From: a bacterium
GTDB lineage: Bacteria > Vulcanimicrobiota > Vulcanimicrobiia > Vulcanimicrobiales > Vulcanimicrobiaceae
Assembly: GCA_021805775.1 (NCBI GenBank)
Contig: JAJZED010000008.1
Coordinates: 35,907-99,906 of the forward strand
DNA length: 64,000 nt
Direction: 5' to 3'
This document shows, piece by piece, positions 1 through 8,984 of this stretch (its first letter is position 1; every line of letters starts with the position of its first letter). The position numbers and the translations under genes are program-made. The notes below the pieces were generated by a model. That model worked only from the letters and a program-made list of their open reading frames with translations. It made no database searches and was not told the origin of the DNA.

Positions 1-155
1 AAATGCTGCTGCGCAGCCTACTCGGGCTGACAAATGCTGCTGCGCAGCCTACTCGGGCTGACAAATGCTGCTGCGCAGCCTACTCGGGCTGACAAATGCT
101 GCTGCGCAGCCTACTCGGGCTGACAAATGCTGCTGCGCAGCCTACTCGGGCTGAC
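1..155. repeat. Five tandem copies of a 31-bp palindromic repeat
   Basis: Five essentially identical 31-bp units lie head to tail from base 1, and the array may continue left of the window. Each unit contains the self-complementary core GCTGCGCAGC. Read on the minus strand the unit begins GTCAGCCCGAGTAGG, which matches the GTCACGCCGAGTAGG units at 24955-25569, so both belong to one dispersed family. The array lies directly downstream of the carboxylase stop codon. It is probably a REP-like element rather than coding sequence. Confidence 0.9.
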
Positions 156-173
156 AAACGCTGCGCATGCGCG

Positions 174-1754
174 CTACATGCGAAAGATGCCGAATCGCGT
201 CGGCGGTTGCGGCGCGTGAGCTGCAGCTTCGAGTCCGAGCGCGATCGTTCGGCGCGTATCGAGCGGGTCGATAATGCCGTCGTCCCAAAGCCGCGCGGTT
301 GAATAGTACGGGTTCCCCTCGCGTTCGTATTTTTCGAGAATTGGAGCTTCGAAGGCGGCCTTTTCTTCCGGCGACATATCACCGCGTACCGTCGAGAGCA
401 CGCCGGCGGCCTGCGGCCCGCCCATCACGCTGATACGTGCGTTCGGCCACATCCAGAGCTGGCGCGGAGAATAGGCGCGCCCGCACATGCCGTAATTCCC
501 GGCTCCGAAACTGCCGCCGATAACGACCGTGAATTTCGGTACTTCGGCGCACGCGACCGCCGTGACGAGCTTCGCGCCGTCTTTGGCGATGCCGCCGTTC
601 TCGTATTCGCGCCCAACCATGAACCCGGTAATGTTCTGTAAGAAGAGCAGCGGTGTGCCGCGCTGCGCGCAGAGTTCGATAAAATGCGCGCCCTTCACGG
701 CGCTCTCGCTAAAGAGGATGCCGTTGTTGGCAACGATGCCGATGGGGTGCCCTTCGATTCGCGCGAAGCCGCAGACGAGCGTCGTTCCGTACCGCGCTTT
801 GAACTCGTGAAACTCCGATGCGTCGACGAGCCGGGCGATGACTTCGCGGACGTCGTAGCTCGCGCGACTATCATCGGGAATGATGCCGTAAATTTCGCGC
901 GGATCGTAGGCCGGAGGCTGGGGTTGCGCGGTATCCCATTGGCGCGGGTTTTCGCGATGGAGGTTGCGTGCGATCTCGCGCACGATCGCGAGCGCCTGTT
1001 CGTCGTTCTCGGCAAAATGGTCGGCGACGCCCGAGATGCGGGTGTGAACGTCCGCACCGCCGAGATCCTCCGCGCTCACTTCCTCCCCCGTTGCAGCCTT
1101 TACTAACGGCGGGCCGCCGAGGAATATCGTCCCATTTCCCTTGACGATGACGGTCTCATCGCTCATCGCCGGAACGTAGGCGCCGCCGGCAGTACAGGAG
1201 CCCATCACCGCTGCAATCTGCGGAATGCGCTTGCCCGACATTCGCGCTTGATTGTAGAAGATACGACCGAAATGCTCGCGGTCGGGAAAAACGTCGGCCT
1301 GCAGCGGTAAAAATGCGCCGCCGGAATCGACGAGGTAGATGCACGGTAGATGGTTCTGTTCGGCGATCTCTTGCGCGCGCAGATGTTTTTTGACCGTGAG
1401 CGGATAGTACGTTCCGCCTTTCACCGTCGCATCGTTGGCCACGATGACCGCCTGCTGCCCTTCGACGAAACCGATTCCGGTAACGACTCCCGCGGAGGGC
1501 GCTTCGTCGTTATACATTCCGCCCGCGGCGAGCGCCCCGAGTTCGAGAAAATCAGTGCCCGGATCGATCAGGCGCTCGATGCGTTCGCGTGCCGTGAGTT
1601 TCCCGCGCTTGCGGTGTTTTGCGACGGCGTCGGGGCCGCCTCCGGCCTGCACGCGCCGCAGGCGGTCGCGCAATTCGGCGACCAGCCCTTCCATGCGGGC
1701 GGCATTACGGGTAAAGCGATCGTCGGTCGTGTCGAGATGGGTCGGCAATTGCAT
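174..1754 (-). CDS. Acyl-CoA carboxylase carboxyltransferase (beta) subunit, methylcrotonyl-CoA type
   Basis: This 526-residue protein has the full length of the carboxyltransferase subunit of biotin-dependent acyl-CoA carboxylases, which moves carboxyl from carboxybiotin to an acyl-CoA in the cytosol. Visible family features are the N-terminal [18 protein letters not shown] segment, the [11 protein letters not shown] oxyanion region, [15 protein letters not shown], and the C-terminal [16 protein letters not shown] and FGIFRM. The GSCTAGGAY and FGIFRM segments favour methylcrotonyl-CoA carboxylase (MccB, leucine breakdown) over propionyl-CoA carboxylase. The biotin carboxylase partner is not in the window and would be expected to the left. 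The start has AAGGCG 6 bases upstream. Substrate identity is inferred from sequence resemblance only. Confidence 0.9.
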   Translation of the reverse strand: MQLPTHLDTTDDRFTRNAARMEGLVAELRDRLRRVQAGGGPDAVAKHRKRGKLTARERIERLIDPGTDFLELGALAAGGMYNDEAPSAGVVTGIGFVEGQQAVIVANDATVKGGTYYPLTVKKHLRAQEIAEQNHLPCIYLVDSGGAFLPLQADVFPDREHFGRIFYNQARMSGKRIPQIAAVMGSCTAGGAYVPAMSDETVIVKGNGTIFLGGPPLVKAATGEEVSAEDLGGADVHTRISGVADHFAENDEQALAIVREIARNLHRENPRQWDTAQPQPPAYDPREIYGIIPDDSRASYDVREVIARLVDASEFHEFKARYGTTLVCGFARIEGHPIGIVANNGILFSESAVKGAHFIELCAQRGTPLLFLQNITGFMVGREYENGGIAKDGAKLVTAVACAEVPKFTVVIGGSFGAGNYGMCGRAYSPRQLWMWPNARISVMGGPQAAGVLSTVRGDMSPEEKAAFEAPILEKYEREGNPYYSTARLWDDGIIDPLDTRRTIALGLEAAAHAPQPPTRFGIFRM

Positions 1755-1875
1755 GGTCGCCTTGGTTCGCGTTCGGGACGCAAAAAGCCCCGGCGCTTTT
1801 CATCGCCCTCTCATGCTTCGCTCCGCTTGAAGACCTAGAGTGATAAAAGTTCGCGCAATCGAGAGGAGGTGCCCG

Positions 1876-3366
1876 ATGGGAGAGGCTCTGCGGATTCCGA
1901 GGCATGTCGATATTCCGGGGCTCGTGCGGCCCGCGGGAGCGCTCGACGAGCGCACTGCGCTGACGAGTTATCGCGGCCCGTGGACGCCACGGCTCGCCGC
2001 GCACCTGCTTCGCCGCGCCGGTTTCGGCGGAACCCCGACCGAGATCGCTCGCGTCGCCGCAACGGGCATGGAACGGAGCGTCGGTACGTTGATGCAACTT
2101 CCGTCGGCCGAGAACGTCGCACCGCCCGGCGAGCTCTTCGACGCCGTCGCGTACGTCGAGGCGAACGGTGGTTTTCGCGCGCTCCGTCACGACGCCGCCG
2201 AACGGCAGATGCTTTTCAAACACATTCGTATGGGCGAGCGCCGATCGATACTCGCGCTGCAGCAGTGGTGGTTACAACGGATGCTTGAGAGCGGCTCTCC
2301 GCTACAAGAAAAAATGAGCTTCTACTTCCACGGTCACTTTACGACCGCGTCGCTGCAAAAGGGCGTCACGGCAAAGATGACCTTCGACCAAAACCAACTT
2401 TTTCGCGGCTTCGCGCTCGGCAATCTGCGCGATCTCACCAAGGCGCTCTCTCGCGATCCGGCGATGCTGCTCTATCTCGATAACGCCCGCAACAATAAAG
2501 CGCATCCCAACGAAAATTACGCACGGGAGCTCATGGAGCTCTTTACCTTGGGCCTAGGAGCGTACACCGAAGAGGACGTGCGCCAGGCGGCGCGTGCTTG
2601 GACGGGCTATGAAGTTTTTCCGTTGCGCGGGATAGCGCGCTACAATCCGCGCAAGCACGATGACGGCATAAAAACTTTTCTCGGGCATACGGGAAACCTC
2701 AGCGGTGACGATATCGTCGATATCATCTACGAACAACCGCCGTGCGCGCGCTTCTGGGCGACGAGCCTCTTGAATGCATTTCTCTACAACGATCCCGAGG
2801 ATGGGCTCGTGAACGCAACGGCATCGTTGCTGCGCGAACACGATTACGAACTGCGTCCGGTTCTCGGGACGCTCCTCCGCAGCAACGCCTTTTACTCCGA
2901 GCGCGCCTATCGCGCGCTGGTGAAGAGCCCGGTGGAATTCCTCGTCGGCGCGCACAAGGCCGCCGGCCTTACGCGCATCGATCCGCGTTCGCGCCCGGCG
3001 CTACGCGCGATGGGGCAAGTGCTCTTCTTTCCGCCCAACGTCGCCGGGTGGCCGGGCGGAGAGAATTGGATCACCAGCGACATGGCGATCGCCCGCGATA
3101 ATTTTCTCGCCGGGCTCATCACCGGCCGAGCGATCGAGCGTTCGTGGCTCGCGAACGCGCCGACCGATGCGCGGCAGGCCGCCGAAGCGATGCTGGCGGG
3201 AATGCTCCAGAGCGATGCTTCGCCTGCAGCGCGGAGCGCGTTAGAGCGATACCTCGGCGGCTCGGAGAGCTCGGCGCTCGGGGCGCTCTCAAGTGAGAAC
3301 TTCGACCAACGCATGCGCGGCGGCGCTTACCTTACGCTGGCCATGCCGGCCTTCACGCTCGCGTGA
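1876..3366 (+). CDS. DUF1800 family protein
   Basis: 496 residues. An in-frame ATG exists at 1840, but the ATG at 1876 follows a strong GAGGAGGT (1863-1870) and is chosen. The protein shows the DUF1800 pattern: an N-terminal AAHLLRRAGFGGTPTEI segment, a middle NENYARELMELFTLGLGAYTEEDVRQAARAWTGY block and a C-terminal FFPPNVAGWPGG motif. It sits 25 bp upstream of a DUF1501 gene, the usual partner. The pair is common in planctomycetes, proteobacteria and uncultured phyla and is thought to act outside the cytoplasm, but its biochemistry is unknown. No clear signal peptide is visible here, whereas the partner has one. Confidence 0.88.
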   Translation: MGEALRIPRHVDIPGLVRPAGALDERTALTSYRGPWTPRLAAHLLRRAGFGGTPTEIARVAATGMERSVGTLMQLPSAENVAPPGELFDAVAYVEANGGFRALRHDAAERQMLFKHIRMGERRSILALQQWWLQRMLESGSPLQEKMSFYFHGHFTTASLQKGVTAKMTFDQNQLFRGFALGNLRDLTKALSRDPAMLLYLDNARNNKAHPNENYARELMELFTLGLGAYTEEDVRQAARAWTGYEVFPLRGIARYNPRKHDDGIKTFLGHTGNLSGDDIVDIIYEQPPCARFWATSLLNAFLYNDPEDGLVNATASLLREHDYELRPVLGTLLRSNAFYSERAYRALVKSPVEFLVGAHKAAGLTRIDPRSRPALRAMGQVLFFPPNVAGWPGGENWITSDMAIARDNFLAGLITGRAIERSWLANAPTDARQAAEAMLAGMLQSDASPAARSALERYLGGSESSALGALSSENFDQRMRGGAYLTLAMPAFTLA

Positions 3367-3391
3367 GGCGCGGAGAAAGTACGGTGACTCG

Positions 3392-4612
3392 ATGAAACGT
3401 TCGAAATTCGTTCTCGGAACGCTCGGAGGTTTGGCGCTCGTCGCAAACCCGCAACATGTCTTCGCGCGCGCGCTCTCGGGCGCGCAGCGCCCCGGCCTCC
3501 CCGGTGCGGAGAATCGCGTCTTCGTGCTGATCAATCTGCAGGGCGGGAACGACGGCCTCAACTGCGTCGTGCCGCACGGCGACCCGCTCTATTACCAACT
3601 GCGTCCGCATCTGGCGATCCCGGCGAGCGAGGTGCTCGCGCTCGATGCTCGCATCGGTTTTAACCCGGCGATGCGCTCCATGAAGGCGCTCTACGATCGC
3701 GGAACGATCGCCGTCGTTCAGGGCGTCGGCTATCCACATCCGAATCACTCGCATTTTCGCTCGACCGAGATCTGGCAGACCGCCGCTCCCGAGCGCTACG
3801 AACATACGGGCTGGCTCGGGCGCTACCTCGACGAAGCGGAGATTCCGAAGGGCGAGCTTTTTGCCGGCGTCTCGATCGCCGAGGTGCTCCCCGAGGTGAT
3901 GATCGGCATTCGCGTCGACGTACCAGCGATTCCTCGCGCGCGCGGCTACGGATTCGTCGGCAATCGCTATGCGCCGGTGCGGCGCGCGTTTGGCGGTATC
4001 CTCGAAGATCGCGCGCTACCGTTCTCTTCGCCCTATCTCGCGCACGTTACGGAGATTACTGAGAACGCCGAGAGCGGAGCGCAGGAGTTGCCGAAGCTGA
4101 TCGCCGGCTACCGAACGAAAGCGAGCTATCCGACGACGTCCTTGGGACGCAGCCTTGCCTTGGCCGCGCAGATCGCCGCGAAGAGTACCGGTACGCGCGT
4201 CCTCTACGTCGCGCACGGTTCCTTCGACACGCACGTGAATCAACAGCCGACGCAGAACCGTCTGCTCGGCGAGCTCTCCGATGCGCTCGCGGCGTTCTAC
4301 GACGATCTCGGCGAGCACGGCAACGACGGGCGCGTGCTGACGATGACTTTCTCGGAGTTCGGGCGGCGCATCGCGCAGAACGGTAACGCCGGAACCGACC
4401 ATGGCGAAGCATCCCCGCTCTTCCTCATCGGCAAATCCCTGAAGGGCGGCATCTACGGTGCGTACCCCGACCTCGCCGATCACGACTCCGGAAATCTCCG
4501 TTTTACGACCGATTTTCGCAGCGTCTATGCGACGGTTCTGGAGCGCTGGTTGGGCCGACCGGCGCGCCCGGTCCTCGCCGGAGATTTTCCGATGCTGCCG
4601 ATGCTCGGGTGA
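3392..4612 (+). CDS. DUF1501 family secreted protein
   Basis: 406 residues starting with MKRSKFVLGTLGGLALVA, a hydrophobic export signal ending near VFA. The mature part carries DUF1501 hallmarks: VFVLINLQGGNDGLNCVVPHGD, the GYPHPNHSHFRSTEIWQT block, VLYVAHGSFDTHVNQ, TFSEFGRRIAQNGNAGTDHG and a final fall to a short C-terminus. DUF1501 proteins belong to the alkaline phosphatase/sulfatase-like fold; the Asp and His residues in GGNDG, SFDTH and TDHG are the likely metal ligands. The ATG at 3392 is preferred over the upstream 3293 because it places the signal peptide first and follows the DUF1800 stop by 25 bp. The substrate is unknown. Confidence 0.88.
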   Translation: MKRSKFVLGTLGGLALVANPQHVFARALSGAQRPGLPGAENRVFVLINLQGGNDGLNCVVPHGDPLYYQLRPHLAIPASEVLALDARIGFNPAMRSMKALYDRGTIAVVQGVGYPHPNHSHFRSTEIWQTAAPERYEHTGWLGRYLDEAEIPKGELFAGVSIAEVLPEVMIGIRVDVPAIPRARGYGFVGNRYAPVRRAFGGILEDRALPFSSPYLAHVTEITENAESGAQELPKLIAGYRTKASYPTTSLGRSLALAAQIAAKSTGTRVLYVAHGSFDTHVNQQPTQNRLLGELSDALAAFYDDLGEHGNDGRVLTMTFSEFGRRIAQNGNAGTDHGEASPLFLIGKSLKGGIYGAYPDLADHDSGNLRFTTDFRSVYATVLERWLGRPARPVLAGDFPMLPMLG

Positions 4613-4763
4613 GCCAAAAGGCGCAGGAGCGCTCTCAGGAACCTCTAATCTTGTAGGACGTCACAGAACCCGTCGGAGGCTGTCCGCGCGAGTGGACAGA
4701 AGTGGTTTTTTGTACCTACGCGATGAGAATAGCGTCGTCCCGGTGATCGGCCGGGAGAGCGGA

Positions 4764-5126
4764 ATGCCGCCCCGCGGCATGCCGAAGAATTTTATGCTCG
4801 CGTGGCTGCTGGTCATGCTCAACCACAGCGACCTGCACGGATATGAAATAATGAAAACATTGCGCGAACGCTTCGACGTCAGCACGGACCCTAGCTCGCT
4901 CTATCGGGCGCTCCGCCGCCTCGAACGCGATGGGTATATCTCGTCGTGGTGGGATTCGCGTGAGTGCGGGCCGGCGCGGCGCGTCTACCAAATCACCGTG
5001 ACCGGGCGCTCGACGCTCGCGCTTTGGAACGAAGCGCTCGAGCAGTATCGCTCCCATCTCGACTCCTTCTTCGAACTCTACAACGGCGCAGAGCCCGGAA
5101 CGACATCCTCGGCGGTCGGCGCATAG
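4764..5126 (+). CDS. PadR-family transcriptional regulator
   Basis: 120 residues. The winged-helix core is clear: NFMLAWLLVMLNHSDLHGYEI, then LYRALRRLERDGYISSWWD, then a wing with ARRVYQITVTGRSTLALW, as in PadR proteins. It lacks the long PadR C-terminal dimerisation helices, so it resembles the short PadR-s2/AphA-type class. The open frame extends upstream to 4458, but GGGAGA at 4753-4758 and the conserved domain boundary select the ATG at 4764. It lies 14 bp upstream of the hydrolase gene and may regulate it or an unlinked target. The target and ligand are unknown. Confidence 0.85.
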   Translation: MPPRGMPKNFMLAWLLVMLNHSDLHGYEIMKTLRERFDVSTDPSSLYRALRRLERDGYISSWWDSRECGPARRVYQITVTGRSTLALWNEALEQYRSHLDSFFELYNGAEPGTTSSAVGA

Positions 5127-5140
5127 CCGGAGATCCGAAC

Positions 5141-5944
5141 GTGCCCTCCGAAGCTCGCGTGCTCTTTCTCGGCAGCGGCGGCGCGCGTTTCGTCGTCGCT
5201 CGACAGTTGCGTGCCTCGGGCGGCATGTGGTTTCACTTCGGCGCCACCCAGGTGCAGGTCGATCCCGGTCCCGGCGCGCTGGTGCGCGCGCTCTCCCACG
5301 TTCCTGCGCGCAACCCGCGCGAGCTCGATGCAATCGTTCTCTCGCACAAACACCTCGACCATGCAGGCGATATCAATGCGATGATCGAGGCGATGACCGC
5401 CGGCGGTTTTCGTCGACGCGGGGCGCTCTTCGCGCCGCGCGACGCCTTCAAAGGTGCCTCGCTGCTCCAGCCATACGCCGCGGCGTTCGTCGAACGATGC
5501 GAGATTCTCGAGCCCTCGAGCGCCGGGTATCGGGTCGGCGAGGTGAATATCGCGAGCTCTCCGCTCCACCATCATGCCGTCGAGACGCTCGGCATTCATT
5601 TCGAGTATCGCGGCCTGCGCGTCGCCTACCTCCCCTGCGGACGATACGACGAAGCGATCGTCGCCGACTATGCCGCGCATCGCCCCGACGTTTTAATCGT
5701 CAACGTCCTGCGTTTCGATGATACGATGCAGGTCGATCACCTCACGTGGTCGCAGGCGCGCGCGATTGTTGCGAGCGTTCGGCCGAGCCTCGCGATTTTT
5801 CAGCACTTCGGAACGAAGATGCTCGAACAGAACCCGGCACGGCTCGCACAAGAAGTGGAGGACGATCTCGGCCTGCGCGCGATTGCCGCCTACGACGGCC
5901 TTGAGATCGATCTCTCCACCCAGGTCGCGGCCGTCCGTGGCTGA
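5141..5944 (+). CDS. Metallo-beta-lactamase-fold hydrolase
   Basis: 267 residues from a GTG start preceded by GGAG with 8-base spacing. It begins with the RVLFLGSGGARF strand-turn of RNase Z/beta-CASP-like enzymes and has the metal motif SHKHLDHAGD (HxHxDH form with K in the second position), later HHHA, and a C-terminal HFGTKM. These are the expected zinc ligands of the fold. The GSGGA start and HLDH motif resemble cytoplasmic tRNase Z/PhnP-like hydrolases, but the substrate cannot be assigned. Its stop overlaps the start of the following acetyltransferase by 8 bp, so they are probably co-translated. Confidence 0.82.
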   Translation: MPSEARVLFLGSGGARFVVARQLRASGGMWFHFGATQVQVDPGPGALVRALSHVPARNPRELDAIVLSHKHLDHAGDINAMIEAMTAGGFRRRGALFAPRDAFKGASLLQPYAAAFVERCEILEPSSAGYRVGEVNIASSPLHHHAVETLGIHFEYRGLRVAYLPCGRYDEAIVADYAAHRPDVLIVNVLRFDDTMQVDHLTWSQARAIVASVRPSLAIFQHFGTKMLEQNPARLAQEVEDDLGLRAIAAYDGLEIDLSTQVAAVRG

Positions 5945-6359
5945 GATCGTTCGCTCTGCCGACGAACGCGCGGATGCGTTCTATCTGGCGCACGCCCGCG
6001 AAGCACTGAAAAGCGCATGGGCCTTTACGGTCGTGTGGCACGAGCAGAGCGTCGATCTGCTTGCACTCGAAGAGGATGCCGTCGTCGGAACCGCGCGGCT
6101 GCGCATCGCTGCCTCGCTCGGGCACGTCGAGCGCGTCGTCGTCGATCCGCAGTTTCGGCGCCGCGGAATCGGGCGCGCGCTGCTCCTCCAACTCGACGAC
6201 GTCGCGAATTACTATAACTGCCACAAGATGACGGTCGGCGTTCTCGCCGGTGGCGAAGCGCAGCGATTTTTCGAGGCCTGCGGTTACCATCAAGAAGCGT
6301 TGCTCCCGCAGCACGATTTCAAACTCGACGTCGCGATGTTGCGGAAGTTTCTCCTCTAG
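5937..6359 (+). CDS. GNAT-family N-acetyltransferase
   Basis: 140 residues starting at a GTG inside the hydrolase stop region. The acetyl-CoA-binding signature is visible as VERVVVDPQFRRRGIGRALL, followed by KMTVGVLAGGEAQRFFEACGY, a typical motif A/B arrangement of ElaA-like and small-molecule GNATs. The gene is tightly coupled to the preceding hydrolase. Its stop overlaps that of the convergent DUF4097-like gene by 4 bp. The substrate is unknown. Confidence 0.85.
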   Translation: MAEIVRSADERADAFYLAHAREALKSAWAFTVVWHEQSVDLLALEEDAVVGTARLRIAASLGHVERVVVDPQFRRRGIGRALLLQLDDVANYYNCHKMTVGVLAGGEAQRFFEACGYHQEALLPQHDFKLDVAMLRKFLL

Positions 6360-7498
6360 CCGAAGCTTCGAGGCGGCCTGCGCCGGCGCGGGGGAATCCG
6401 GCGGTTTGGGGGAAAGCGCCCGTGCATCGCGTTTCTGCGTGGCGGCGCCATCCGGCGCACCGCGCGGATCGTTCCGCCGCGCGGTGCGCGTTTCGGCACT
6501 CTCTCCACTCGTGCGCGCGCCTGGCGGAAGGCGCGCGCGATCGCCGGCACGTGCCGCGCGAGACGCGGATGCGATGCAATCGAGCCGTCGAAGAGCAGGA
6601 CGCGCCCGCGCGGGCTCAGTGCGGTGACGATTGGCCCGCCGCCGTCGACGACGGCGCGCGCGCCGCTTCCCGAACGCGATATTTGGTGCGCGTCGTGAAA
6701 GCTCGTGGCGATCGCTCGCGCTCCGCGCCCTTGCGCGTTGACCTGCGCCGCACCGCTCACGCCAAGGACGACATTTCCGCGCTGTGACTGAAAGCGCGCG
6801 AGCCCGGTGCGGAAGCGCATGTTTTCGGCGAGAATCGAGCCCCCGACGCTGCCGACGTCGATCTGCGTCGCCGTTACGCCGCGCATGAAGATGTTCCCGA
6901 GCGCGTTGCGGGCGCGGAGGCGACCGAACGTGGAGTTCTCGGCGAGAATCGGCCCGCGCCCCACCTGAGCGACGCCGCTGGAGTGCACGCCCTCGAGCGC
7001 GATTCCGCCCTGGTGGACGAGCGCGGCAAATGCGGTGCCGCGATAGCCTTCGATGCGTACGATGCCGCTGCCGGCGATGCGCACCGCAAGCATCTGTGTC
7101 GATGCAGGCAGGTGGATGACGGTCGGCCCTCCGCCGCGAATGACGAGCGCGTCGTGATTTCCCGGCGGAAGGGTGGGGAGTACGAACTGCTCCGCCGGTA
7201 AATTAAAACTCTCGCCGCGCGCGTTGGTAACGTGTTGGGCCCAGAGCGTGATGTCGTGCGGAATATGCCCGCGCACGCTGGCAGCATCGAAATGCTGCCA
7301 ACCGATATGTCCTCCGGTCTCGACCTCGACATCGGGGCGATTCCAGGTAACGACGCGCAGGTATCCGGAGCGCAATTGAACGCTAACCACCGGGGAGGCT
7401 CCCACGGCAATATCGGCGGCGCGCGCGCACGCCGCTGAAGTGAGTGCGAGCGCAACGGCGAGGGCCGCTGACGCCGCTCCCTGCCCGAACGCTTTCAT
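6356..7498 (-). CDS. Secreted DUF4097-like beta-strand protein with a basic tail
   Basis: 380 residues with an N-terminal export signal (AAALAVALALTSAACARAADI). The body is a repetitive series of short beta strands (GSGIVRIEGYRG, GGIALEGVHSSG, GPILAENSTFGRL, GGSILAENMRF, RGNVVLGVSG), like DUF4097/DUF2807 putative adhesins, which form right-handed beta structures. The last 60 or so residues are extremely rich in Arg and Pro, which is unusual for the family and could bind an anionic surface polymer. It is the last gene of a minus-strand cluster with an ECF sigma factor and two-component genes, which suggests an envelope-stress output. Function unproven. Confidence 0.65.
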   Translation of the reverse strand: MKAFGQGAASAALAVALALTSAACARAADIAVGASPVVSVQLRSGYLRVVTWNRPDVEVETGGHIGWQHFDAASVRGHIPHDITLWAQHVTNARGESFNLPAEQFVLPTLPPGNHDALVIRGGGPTVIHLPASTQMLAVRIAGSGIVRIEGYRGTAFAALVHQGGIALEGVHSSGVAQVGRGPILAENSTFGRLRARNALGNIFMRGVTATQIDVGSVGGSILAENMRFRTGLARFQSQRGNVVLGVSGAAQVNAQGRGARAIATSFHDAHQISRSGSGARAVVDGGGPIVTALSPRGRVLLFDGSIASHPRLARHVPAIARAFRQARARVERVPKRAPRGGTIRAVRRMAPPRRNAMHGRFPPNRRIPPRRRRPPRSFG

Positions 7499-7532
7499 CG
7501 TGCCTTTAGGGTAGCGCCGGGGAAGGGCCGCG

Positions 7533-8957
7533 TCATGAGGGTTCGGTGAACTCTTCGGGGAGTCGAGGGAGCGTCACGCGGAGCAGTGCCCCGCCGCCGG
7601 GGAGGTTCTCGGCGCTCACCTCACCGTGGTGGACCCGGGCGATCGACCGGACGATAGCGAGCCCAAGCCCGGTGCCGGGTACGGCGCGAGCGTGCGCGCT
7701 ATCGCCGCGGTAGAAACGTTCGAAGATCTGCGACTGCTGCTCTTCGGGAATACCGCTACCGCTATCGATCACCTCGACGACCGCGCGTTCCTCCGCGGCA
7801 CGCACGCGAACCTCGATCGCGCCCTTCTCGGTAAACTTGACGGCGTTTTCGATGAGGTTGGCGATCGCCTGACGCAACAGATGTGCTTCGCCCAATACGA
7901 AGACGCCGTTCTCGGCCTCGATGCGGAGCGCGAGCCCTTTGCCGGTCGCCACGGCGCGTTCGGATTCGGCTGCTTCGGCGGCAAGGGTGCCGAGGGCAAT
8001 CGGTTCCATCGGAATTGCGTCACCACGATCGGCTTTCGCGAGCAGCAGCATGCCGCCGACCATCTGCGAGAGCTCGGCGCTCTCGGCGACGATCGTGTTG
8101 AGACTCTCGCGCAGAATCGCCGGATCGCGATCTCCCCAGCGGAGCAGCATTTGCGCGTTGGCATGAATCGAGGTGAGCGGGGTTCGCAACTCGTGCGATG
8201 CATCGCTGATAAACTGTCGTTCGCGAGCGAAGGCCTCCTGAAGGCGCGCGAGCAGGTCGTCGAAGCTCTCGGCGAGCCGTCCGATCTCGTCGTCGCGTTT
8301 CGCCCAATGCAGGCGACGGTCGAGCCGTTCCGACCCAATCTCGCGCATCGCCGCTGCGAGCCGTTCGAGCGGATCGAATGCCCGCCCGGCGAGCCACCAC
8401 GATAGGGCGAGAATTGCGAGCATCGCTGCGAGCACGGCGAGCGCGATGCTTTCGCGGGTCTGGGCGATGCTGCGTTCGAGTGCGTCGATTCGTTCGGCGA
8501 CGTGGACGATGACGCGGTGCGAACCGAGGGAGAAAAAACGATCCTCGACGAGGAGCGTGCCGATCGGCAGCACGATCTGTCGGCTGGCGATCGGCACGCG
8601 GGCATCGAGCCCGACGGCTTTCGGGATGGTGGTGCCGCCGAGGTTACTGCTCTTGGCCAGCGGATATCCGTGGCTCGAATCGATCTGCACGAACGTCGTC
8701 GGCGAGGACCACGTGGTGAGATTATTTGCGTCGGTGAGCAGCGCATAGGCATCGGAGCCGCCGAATCCCAACGAGAACGGTTCCTCGCTTGCCTGCACGG
8801 AGGAGGCAATTTGCGCCATCGTTTCGGAGACGCGCGAACGTGCCTGTGCGAAGAGTATCGACTGCAAGCGCATGCCGACGACCGCGCTCACGATGAGCAG
8901 CACGGCGATGAGTAAACCCGCATACCAAGCGGCGACCCGCCACTTTAGCGAGTTCAT
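7533..8957 (-). CDS. Sensor histidine kinase of a two-component system
   Basis: 474 residues. An N-terminal membrane helix (residues about 8-28), a periplasmic sensor region of roughly 120 residues, a second membrane helix (ALAVLAAMLAILALSWWLAG), and a HAMP linker come first. The HisKA phospho-acceptor box FISDASHELRTPLTSIHANA and the HATPase_c boxes follow: NLIENAVKF (N), DSGSGIPEEQ (G1), ERFYRGD (F) and GTGLGLAIV (G2). All catalytic motifs are intact. It lies 27 bp downstream of its response regulator, the EnvZ/OmpR-type arrangement. The signal is unknown; the neighbouring sigma factor points to envelope state. Confidence 0.93.
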   Translation of the reverse strand: MNSLKWRVAAWYAGLLIAVLLIVSAVVGMRLQSILFAQARSRVSETMAQIASSVQASEEPFSLGFGGSDAYALLTDANNLTTWSSPTTFVQIDSSHGYPLAKSSNLGGTTIPKAVGLDARVPIASRQIVLPIGTLLVEDRFFSLGSHRVIVHVAERIDALERSIAQTRESIALAVLAAMLAILALSWWLAGRAFDPLERLAAAMREIGSERLDRRLHWAKRDDEIGRLAESFDDLLARLQEAFARERQFISDASHELRTPLTSIHANAQMLLRWGDRDPAILRESLNTIVAESAELSQMVGGMLLLAKADRGDAIPMEPIALGTLAAEAAESERAVATGKGLALRIEAENGVFVLGEAHLLRQAIANLIENAVKFTEKGAIEVRVRAAEERAVVEVIDSGSGIPEEQQSQIFERFYRGDSAHARAVPGTGLGLAIVRSIARVHHGEVSAENLPGGGALLRVTLPRLPEEFTEPS

Positions 8958-8984
8958 ATCGTGCGGAGCGCCGAACGCATGCCG

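Noticed and set aside
96-1838. Many open frames on the opposite strand of the carboxylase gene
   Set aside because: They mirror a well-conserved gene in GC-rich DNA and show no family signal or ribosome-binding site.
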